DNA of 15,998 bases from JBCCSZ01 sp039199225 (GTDB lineage Bacteria > Bacteroidota > Bacteroidia > Chitinophagales > Saprospiraceae): contig JBCCSZ010000181.1 in NCBI GenBank assembly GCA_039199225.1, positions 1 through 15,998 of the forward strand. Direction: 5' to 3'. A program made the position numbers and the translations under genes. Below are positions 5,819-10,805 of the stretch, piece after piece. Position 1 is the stretch's first letter. Every line of letters begins with the position of its first letter. Under the pieces are notes generated by a model that did not search any database, was not told where the DNA came from, and worked only from the letters and a program-made list of their open reading frames with translations.

Positions 5819-6865
5819 TTATTTCCCTACAGCGGTGGTCTTAGGACCAAACTGCATGCCTTCGTCCAACTGCCAGTAGAAGCTGTTCAGATAGGCGACC
5901 ATGTATCTGCGGGACTTGCCCTGCAGCAGCTTGAAGTTTTTGATGGTTTGAACCATTGCCTTGCGCTTCTTTTTGTAGAACGACAGCACCTCTTCTAATT
6001 CGTCGAGATTTTCCTCAAAGCCAAGGTAGAACCGCTGCTCTATGTTCGTCTGGCCCAGGCTGGAATTCAACCTGGCGTAGGAAGGCTTCACCAGAGCTGC
6101 AAAGTCAAAATCGTAGGGTACTGGAATGATCTTCTCATCGCGAAGAACGTATTTGACATTCTTGGAGGAGGTCAATTCCCAATCTGCATTCCCAATCAGG
6201 TATTGAAAGAGCGCCGCCATTTTTCGGTGATTCTGGTCGAAGTCATCCGCATAAATGGCATAATCAGACTTTGACTTTTGGGCATTCAGACGGGCGCGCA
6301 ACTGGGCTGTATCCTCGATGAGAAATCCCATCTGCTCGCGGCTGTCGCCGCTCTCGGCATCCACATAGCGAATCCGCAGCAATTGGACCCGGAAACTGGC
6401 ATCCGTCAGCTCATTGTACAACTTGTAGATCAAAAACTCTCTCAAGAGATAGTCTCTGGCTTCCTCCTGGTCTTCTACACAGTAGTTGACCAACTTCATA
6501 TCATTGTACTTTGCCAAGCCGGCAATTTTCAGATGCTTTTTCTTGAATTTCAGCTTCAGCGGTGGAATACCAGAACACTTCGATCGGCGGAATTTACCGC
6601 GAAGGGCCGCCTTGATGTCCCAACTCTGCTCTTCTCCGTTCAAATCGGTGAAAGTCAATTCACCCTTGTGTTCTAATGTGTCAAACTTATTCTGCGTCAA
6701 TTCAGACAAGTTCAGCACAATGGTTACATCGGTGACCTCTCGTCCAGACAATTGGTCGAAGATGCTTTGCTTTGTCGTCGAATCGGGGTTTGTCGCGCTA
6801 GATGCCAAAAGCACAGCCAGGCAAAAAACGCCAGTCAACACCCCTCGGTTTGTTGCTTTTCTCAT
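5819..6865 (-). CDS. secreted protein resembling CotH-type atypical kinases
   Basis: The protein has 348 residues from the ATG at 6865. Residues 1-23 form a signal peptide-like start (RKATNR, then GVLTGVFCLAVLLASSA), so it should act in the periplasm or beyond. The mature part recalls the CotH kinase family: a basic RGKFRRSKC strand region (89-97), PLKLKFKKK (102-110), MKLVNYC (123-129), a helical DYLLREFLIYKLYNEL (138-153), then YLIGNADWE (222-230), NVKYV (236-240) and PVPYDFDF (248-255). The last three have the shape of a kinase catalytic loop and metal-binding segment. The resemblance is by eye. Activity, if any, would be phosphorylation of a surface protein or glycan. A longer frame opens at a TTG at 6949, but a good promoter lies inside that extension, so the ATG is preferred. 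Neighbours on the same strand are the AraC gene upstream and the SsuD-like gene downstream. Confidence 0.62.
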   Translation of the reverse strand: MRKATNRGVLTGVFCLAVLLASSATNPDSTTKQSIFDQLSGREVTDVTIVLNLSELTQNKFDTLEHKGELTFTDLNGEEQSWDIKAALRGKFRRSKCSGIPPLKLKFKKKHLKIAGLAKYNDMKLVNYCVEDQEEARDYLLREFLIYKLYNELTDASFRVQLLRIRYVDAESGDSREQMGFLIEDTAQLRARLNAQKSKSDYAIYADDFDQNHRKMAALFQYLIGNADWELTSSKNVKYVLRDEKIIPVPYDFDFAALVKPSYARLNSSLGQTNIEQRFYLGFEENLDELEEVLSFYKKKRKAMVQTIKNFKLLQGKSRRYMVAYLNSFYWQLDEGMQFGPKTTAVGK

Positions 6866-6902
6866 CGTATTTAACTTTATTTCTACATGCTCAAACACGC
6901 TG

Positions 6903-6931
6903 CAAAAGTCAACCATTTTATATTTTAGCAA
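6903..6931 (-). promoter_or_regulatory. promoter for the CotH-like gene
   Basis: On the minus strand a TTG (complement of 6929-6931) is followed after 18 bases by GACTTTTG (complement of 6903-6910), then CAGC. This matches the Bacteroidota sigma pattern TTG ... TAnnTTTG apart from the first base. Transcription would start near 6895, giving a leader of about 30 bases before the ATG at 6865. This argues against the TTG start at 6949. Confidence 0.5.
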
Positions 6932-6975
6932 TAGATCAAAAAAAGCCAAAAAATGGTTAAAATGGGACGGTTTGA

Positions 6976-6990
6976 TTAACTTTTTGTTAA
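6976..6990. repeat. TTAAC-N5-GTTAA inverted repeat
   Basis: TTAAC (6976-6980) and GTTAA (6986-6990) are perfect reverse complements around five T. The element lies in the AT-rich gap after the AraC gene and about 45 bp upstream of the -33 region of the CotH-like gene. It could be an operator or a weak terminator for the AraC gene; the stem is AT-rich. Confidence 0.3.
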
Positions 6991-7082
6991 AAAAACGTAA
7001 ATAGTGGTAATTTTGAATATCTTAGTTTAGTTCCAACACTAAATCCATCCTTTTGGTTTGCATCTATTGTACATTCTTTGAT

Positions 7083-7970
7083 TTAATCGTAACTTTTTCG
7101 AAATTCACGAGGGGTTAGACCGGAGAGTTTTTTGAAGTATTTAACAAAATTGGTCGGTTCTTCGAATCCGCAGCGAAAGGCGATTTCTTTGACACTCAGG
7201 GAGGTGTTCATCAGTAGGCGCTTCATTTCCAGCACCAGCAGGTCGTGGATGTAGTTTTTGGCACTGCGCTTCACCACTTCCTGTGTAATGCGGTTGAGTT
7301 TCTTGGTAGAAATGGACATTTGTTCGGCATAAAAGGCCACCTTTCGATTGCGCAGCAGGTGTTGTTGCAGCAATTGTTCAAACTGTTGAAAAGCATCCAA
7401 ATAGCGGTAGGGTTGTTCGACGGCCGGGTTCTGGCGCCGGATGCGCTCTGCCAGGCAAAGGAATATCTTAAGGGAGGAAAGAATGATTTCTTCGGTCAGT
7501 ACATCATCGGGCGCGTCGTATTCCTGCTTGAGCCGTACCACCAACTCTGTAAACAAACCCATTTGATTGTTGGATACCTGCAGTACAGGGTAGTGAAGGT
7601 GGTAATTGTAGAGGCTCAGTTGTTGCATCAAGCTGGAACCGAGGCTGCTTTTTTCCAAAAATGCCTGGGTAAATATTAGGAACAGGGCCTTGCGATCCTT
7701 GTTGCGCTCAAAACGCTGTACCTGGTCGCGGGCAATGAAGATGATGCTGCCCTTTTGGTATTCGTAGCTGTTGAAGTCGATGAAATGGCGGCCAGTACCT
7801 TCGAGTATAAATAGGATGGCGTAAAACTGTATGCGGTGGGGCCGAAAAGGATCATGGCCACCCTTGAGCCGTCCACTCAGGATTTCTCGGTTGCTCACAA
7901 TCTCAAACTCGAAAGCTTTCTGCTGCCGGTTTTCAAAGTCTATAGCTGGAATACTCCCTGGTTGTTTCAT
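7083..7970 (-). CDS. AraC-family transcriptional regulator
   Basis: This 295-residue DNA-binding regulator has the usual two parts. Residues about 20-100 form a cupin-like ligand-binding domain (HRIQFYAILFILEGTG at 45-60, YQKGSIIFIARDQVQRF at 71-87). Residues about 212-291 form the double helix-turn-helix of AraC proteins: FYAEQMSISTKKLNRITQEV for the first unit and SVKEIAFRCGFEEPTNFVKY for the second, ending with FKKLSGLTPREFRKSY, the typical AraC signature tail. The ligand is unknown. The length is normal. The gene starts 52 bp after the stop of the secreted T9SS-like gene on the same strand, so they may be co-transcribed, but the gap holds a CAAACTCTTAACG element suggesting separate control. 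Possible targets are its neighbours, which is inference. Confidence 0.92.
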   Translation of the reverse strand: MKQPGSIPAIDFENRQQKAFEFEIVSNREILSGRLKGGHDPFRPHRIQFYAILFILEGTGRHFIDFNSYEYQKGSIIFIARDQVQRFERNKDRKALFLIFTQAFLEKSSLGSSLMQQLSLYNYHLHYPVLQVSNNQMGLFTELVVRLKQEYDAPDDVLTEEIILSSLKIFLCLAERIRRQNPAVEQPYRYLDAFQQFEQLLQQHLLRNRKVAFYAEQMSISTKKLNRITQEVVKRSAKNYIHDLLVLEMKRLLMNTSLSVKEIAFRCGFEEPTNFVKYFKKLSGLTPREFRKSYD

Positions 7971-8009
7971 ATTTGAAAAAGCTTTGGATTGCGGGTAGGC
8001 TTGCTTTTA

Positions 8010-8022
8010 CGTTAAGAGTTTG
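8010..8022 (-). promoter_or_regulatory. CTTAACG element before the AraC gene
   Basis: The minus strand reads CAAACTCTTAACG here. The same 13-mer occurs on the plus strand at 14715-14727, before the large secreted gene, and CTTAACG also occurs at 850-856 before the DUF4251 gene. No clear second copy lies 21 bp away at this site. A shared regulator is possible but unproven. Confidence 0.3.
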
Positions 8023-9015
8023 TCAGGGTTTAAAAAATTTGTGGGTCAGAATTGCTCCATCTGCTTTATTGATTACCAGAAGGACATAATTTCTCCTGGA
8101 GGCCAATCGATGGAGGTCTATTTCCGCATGGCTATGGACAGATAAATGGGATAGATTCAAAACTTCTGATCCCATCATGTCTATGATTCTTACCGCTGTC
8201 TGAATGCTTTTTTCGGCCGATCCGCGCAACACCATCCGATCCTGAAAAGGACCTTCTACGGTCAAGCTTTTCTTCAAAATATCTGAGCTACTTGTCAATA
8301 TGGGCGATCTGGTGAACATAACCCTATTCGTTGGTTCGACCCGACCACTGGTATAGCGCCGGTAGCTTGCAACTAAATTGGACATGCTACCTTTGTAAAA
8401 GTTGTATTCAACCAGACTGAAAATACCCGTACTCGATCTGGTCAATTTGGTCATAACACAGTCTTCATAAGTGTTGGTTGGCGTAACAACGGTCCCTACG
8501 CCCGCATACTTCATGCTGTCCAGTTCTTCTGTAATGGTGGTATCCGATGTAGCTGTTACGATGACCATTCGCTCGTACGCATTGGCATTCACATCGCCGA
8601 ATTGAAAATTGTCGTACAGCAAAACTGGGCTTCCGTTCCCATAAACAACCTTGCTGTCCTGGCTCCTACTGCCCCAAAAATGCATATTTCCATTGATGCG
8701 CTTCATGTAAAATTCGCTGTTTCCATTTTTATAGCCCAAATCCGCCGCTGGGAATTCGCTGCCATATTCCAATTCGGAAGGATCGACGATCGCTATTTCT
8801 CTTTCGAAGTCTACTGGTGCCAAATCCGAAATATCCCATGTAAAGCCGATTCCTTCAGCAGGTGCCACCAAGGAGTTGGGGTAGACAATGTTGCTCTCAA
8901 GGGTGTCGCCAATGGCAAACTGCCAGCTGGAATTAATGACTGGTTGGGCATTGGAAGGACAGAAAAGGATGGTACAAAAGAGGAGGCTTACAAATAGGCT
9001 TGTTCTAGTTTTCAT
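8023..9015 (-). CDS. secreted protein with T9SS-like C-terminal sorting domain
   Basis: The protein has 330 residues from the ATG at 9015. A TTG at 9024 would add three residues, but the ATG directly precedes the signal peptide (MKTRTSLFVSLLFCTILF, probable cut after SNA or AQ near 23-24). The central 200 residues are beta-strand rich and match no family I recognise; they include WQFAIGDTLE, a W/Y/G-rich stretch around FYMKRINGNMHFWGSRSQ (102-119) and YEDCVMTKLTRS (183-194). The last 80 residues (about 251-330) look like a type A T9SS tail: VEGPFQDRMVLRG, RIIDMMGSEVLNL, then YVLLVINKADGAILTHKFFKP, ending with the usual K-rich strand. It is therefore probably exported across the outer membrane and attached to the surface. 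The AraC gene follows 52 bp downstream. Confidence 0.75.
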   Translation of the reverse strand: MKTRTSLFVSLLFCTILFCPSNAQPVINSSWQFAIGDTLESNIVYPNSLVAPAEGIGFTWDISDLAPVDFEREIAIVDPSELEYGSEFPAADLGYKNGNSEFYMKRINGNMHFWGSRSQDSKVVYGNGSPVLLYDNFQFGDVNANAYERMVIVTATSDTTITEELDSMKYAGVGTVVTPTNTYEDCVMTKLTRSSTGIFSLVEYNFYKGSMSNLVASYRRYTSGRVEPTNRVMFTRSPILTSSSDILKKSLTVEGPFQDRMVLRGSAEKSIQTAVRIIDMMGSEVLNLSHLSVHSHAEIDLHRLASRRNYVLLVINKADGAILTHKFFKP

Positions 9016-9161
9016 TTCAATCAACTTTTCCCAGATTACTAAATACTTAATTCAAGATATTAATTTTCTTACACTCATTTTAGATTTCTCGGCCTTGTTA
9101 CAGCTTGCTTTTTAGAGGGGCGCCATTTAAGCAAATTGCATTAACATTCCGCTGGCGCATA

Positions 9162-9216
9162 TTTGTTAAATTATTCAAGTGATTTATATAATAATAAGTC
9201 TGTTTTTGTTAAATTA
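9162..9216 (+). repeat. 12-bp direct repeat TTTGTTAAATTA
   Basis: The two copies are identical and start 43 bp apart, close to four helical turns. The second copy overlaps the TTG of the predicted -33 element before the OmpA-family gene, so a protein bound there would compete with or recruit RNA polymerase. Chance similarity in AT-rich DNA is a real alternative. Confidence 0.35.
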
Positions 9217-9233
9217 GGCAGAACGTTATTTTG
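9203..9233 (+). promoter_or_regulatory. promoter for the OmpA/coiled-coil pair
   Basis: TTTTTG (9203-9208) is followed after 17 bases by TTATTTTG (9226-9233), close to the Bacteroidota TTG / TAnnTTTG pattern, with the A of the -7 box shifted by one position. The start would be near 9240, leaving a leader of about 60 bases before the ATG at 9301. Confidence 0.4.
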
Positions 9234-9300
9234 TAAATAGCTTTTTTTGTGATATAAAATAGAAAAAATATCACTCTTTCTTCATCTAACCATCGCCAGT

Positions 9301-10128
9301 ATGAATACCAAACTTCTCCTATTATCGACCTTTACGGTCTTGTATTTCCTAGGGGCGCAGTGGTGGTACAGCAACCACATTGCTACCAGTTGTTGCAGTA
9401 CCGCCGAGGCAGCTTCTGCCGCTGCCATGACATCGGCCGCCGCCAGTTTACCCCTGGCTTTCAGCCTGCAGCAAGCCGCTCCACAAACCGGAGATGACTA
9501 TGCCGATTACCTGAAAAACAACATTTTAAATGGCCAAACCGCCGATAACATCCTGCAGATCACCGGCAGGTTCTACGACGGGGAAACACCGCCGGAAGGT
9601 TTTGACAACATGGGCTTAGCCCGTGCAGCTGCTATCCGCGATTTGCTCAAAGATGAGCTGCCCGCCGAGCGCATCGTGATTTCTTCCCGCAAGATGTCGG
9701 GCGCCCCCACGGCCGAAGGAACCGCTTTCGATGCAGCCTCCTTCAACTGGATGGCTGCTCCCGATAAAGCCGAAACGACCATCGTGGCCATCGAAGATGA
9801 AGTTACGATCTACTTTCCCTTCAATTCGACCGTGAAAGACAAAAATGCCAAGGTAGACGATTACCTCAAGCAACTGGGCGAGCGCCTACAGCAAACCGAA
9901 GAGCAAATTTCCATCACCGGCCATACCGATAACATTGGCGAAGACGAAGCAAATATGGCACTGGGACAAAAGCGCGCCGAATCCATCCGCGATCTGCTGG
10001 TAGGCTATGGCATTGCAGCCAATCGCATCACTGTCGATTCCAAGGGCGAGCGCCAGGCTGCCACTTCCAACGATACCGATGAAGGTCGCCACCGCAACCG
10101 CCGAACAGTGCTTAGAATCCTAAACTAA
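9301..10128 (+). CDS. OmpA-family protein with a degenerate extra OmpA-like repeat
   Basis: The protein has 275 residues. Residues 4-21 form a hydrophobic segment (signal peptide or membrane anchor), followed by an Ala/Ser-rich stretch with CC at 31-32. The C-terminal domain (about 165-273) is a peptidoglycan-binding OmpA domain: VTIYFPFNS (168-176), ISITGHTDN (203-211), LGQKRAESIRDLL (221-233), RITVDSKGE (242-250) and NRRTVLRIL (266-274). D210 and R225 are 15 residues apart, like the diaminopimelate-binding Asp and Arg of OmpA. Residues 84-133 repeat the same pattern (ILQITGRFYDGE, LARAAAIRDLL, AERIVISSRKMSG), but the Asp is replaced by Tyr, so this copy probably no longer binds peptidoglycan. 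The coiled-coil gene follows 32 bp downstream. The role is likely cell-wall linkage or stress sensing. Confidence 0.88.
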   Translation: MNTKLLLLSTFTVLYFLGAQWWYSNHIATSCCSTAEAASAAAMTSAAASLPLAFSLQQAAPQTGDDYADYLKNNILNGQTADNILQITGRFYDGETPPEGFDNMGLARAAAIRDLLKDELPAERIVISSRKMSGAPTAEGTAFDAASFNWMAAPDKAETTIVAIEDEVTIYFPFNSTVKDKNAKVDDYLKQLGERLQQTEEQISITGHTDNIGEDEANMALGQKRAESIRDLLVGYGIAANRITVDSKGERQAATSNDTDEGRHRNRRTVLRILN

Positions 10129-10160
10129 ACCCATTTCTGACAAAACGAAATCTATATCCA

Positions 10161-10619
10161 ATGACTTTACTCAATATATTTTGCCCCGAATGTACTCCCT
10201 GGTTATTGCTCATGCTGGCTGGTGCCTGGATACTGGGATGGCTTTTTTGGTCGATGTTCAAAGGTTCTGCCTACAAGGCCAACATCCGTCAATTAGAAGC
10301 TGACCTCGGTGACTCCCAGAAGGAAAATACCGACTTAAAAACAGATTTGACACAGGCGAACTACCAAGTCGAAAAACAAACAAAAGATTATGCTGATTTA
10401 CAAAGTAAGCTCTCCGCCCTGGATATGAAATTCCTAGCCCAACGGGAGAAATTGGTGGCTGCCGAATCAAAAATCAATCCCGATGTCTCCAATTGGGAAC
10501 AGCGCATTGCAAAGCTCGGAGAGGAATTGACGTCCGTAAAAGCGGAAAAGGAACAGCTAATGGTGGCCTATGAAAAGGTCAAGGCGGAAGTGGATGCCCA
10601 GCAAGCGCCGCCCAAGTAA
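10161..10619 (+). CDS. single-pass membrane protein with long coiled coil
   Basis: This 152-residue protein belongs to no family I can name. It starts with MTLLNIFCPECTPW, including a CPEC pair, then a strong transmembrane helix (LLLMLAGAWILGWLFWSMF, about 15-33). Most of the remainder is charged heptad-like helix: about 38-100 (ANIRQLEADL ... LQSKLSALDMKFLAQREKL) and 114-147 (IAKLGEELTSVKAEKEQLMV). It ends with AQQAPPK. The topology is probably N-terminus in the membrane with the coiled coil in the periplasm or cytoplasm. The gene lies 32 bp behind the OmpA-family gene on the same strand and before a strong hairpin, so the two are probably one transcription unit and may form a complex. A cytoplasmic scaffold is an alternative. 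Confidence 0.72.
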   Translation: MTLLNIFCPECTPWLLLMLAGAWILGWLFWSMFKGSAYKANIRQLEADLGDSQKENTDLKTDLTQANYQVEKQTKDYADLQSKLSALDMKFLAQREKLVAAESKINPDVSNWEQRIAKLGEELTSVKAEKEQLMVAYEKVKAEVDAQQAPPK

Positions 10620-10685
10620 GCCATTCGTAGCCCAATAGCTACAAGCTACTTAATTTACCAGCGATTTTTTACAAGTCCATCATCT

Positions 10686-10720
10686 GTAGACAATGTCCAT
10701 TGTAATAGGGCATTGTCTAC
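10686..10720 (+). terminator. hairpin terminator after the OmpA operon
   Basis: GTAGACAATG (10686-10695) pairs exactly with CATTGTCTAC (10711-10720), and the inner TCC/GGG extends the stem to 13 bp with one G-T pair and a 9-base loop. TTTCGTTTG follows, a short T-rich run. It lies 67 bp after the coiled-coil gene and before the kinase gene. Outer arms ATAGCTAC (10635-10642) and GTAGCTAT (10734-10741) are also complementary. Confidence 0.62.
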
Positions 10721-10729
10721 TTTCGTTTG
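10700..10729 (+). promoter_or_regulatory. possible promoter for the sensor kinase operon
   Basis: TTG (10700-10702) is followed after 19 bases by TTCGTTTG (10722-10729), which matches TAnnTTTG except at the second base. It overlaps the terminator hairpin. The start would be near 10737, about 70 bases before the ATG. Confidence 0.25.
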
Positions 10730-10805
10730 GGTAGTAGCTATAGCCAGCTATTCCAATTATTTTATTTACTTCGTAGCCAGACGAACAAACCCAAGCTAAA
10801 TTTCT

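Larger units (their letters stand above)
9016..9300. other. divergent intergenic region
   Basis: This 285-bp AT-rich stretch separates the minus-strand secreted protein and the plus-strand OmpA-family gene. It holds two exact copies of TTTGTTAAATTA (9162-9173 and 9205-9216, 43 bp apart) and a plausible promoter for the plus-strand gene. I see no clear promoter for the minus-strand gene and no reading frame worth calling. Confidence 0.5.

Noticed and set aside
6866..6949. N-terminal extension of the CotH-like protein from a TTG
   Set aside because: It would put 28 extra residues before a signal peptide and would overlap a good promoter; the ATG at 6865 fits better.
9016..9024. TTG start three codons upstream of the T9SS-like protein
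   Set aside because: The ATG at 9015 begins directly with a canonical basic n-region and hydrophobic core; the longer start has no support.
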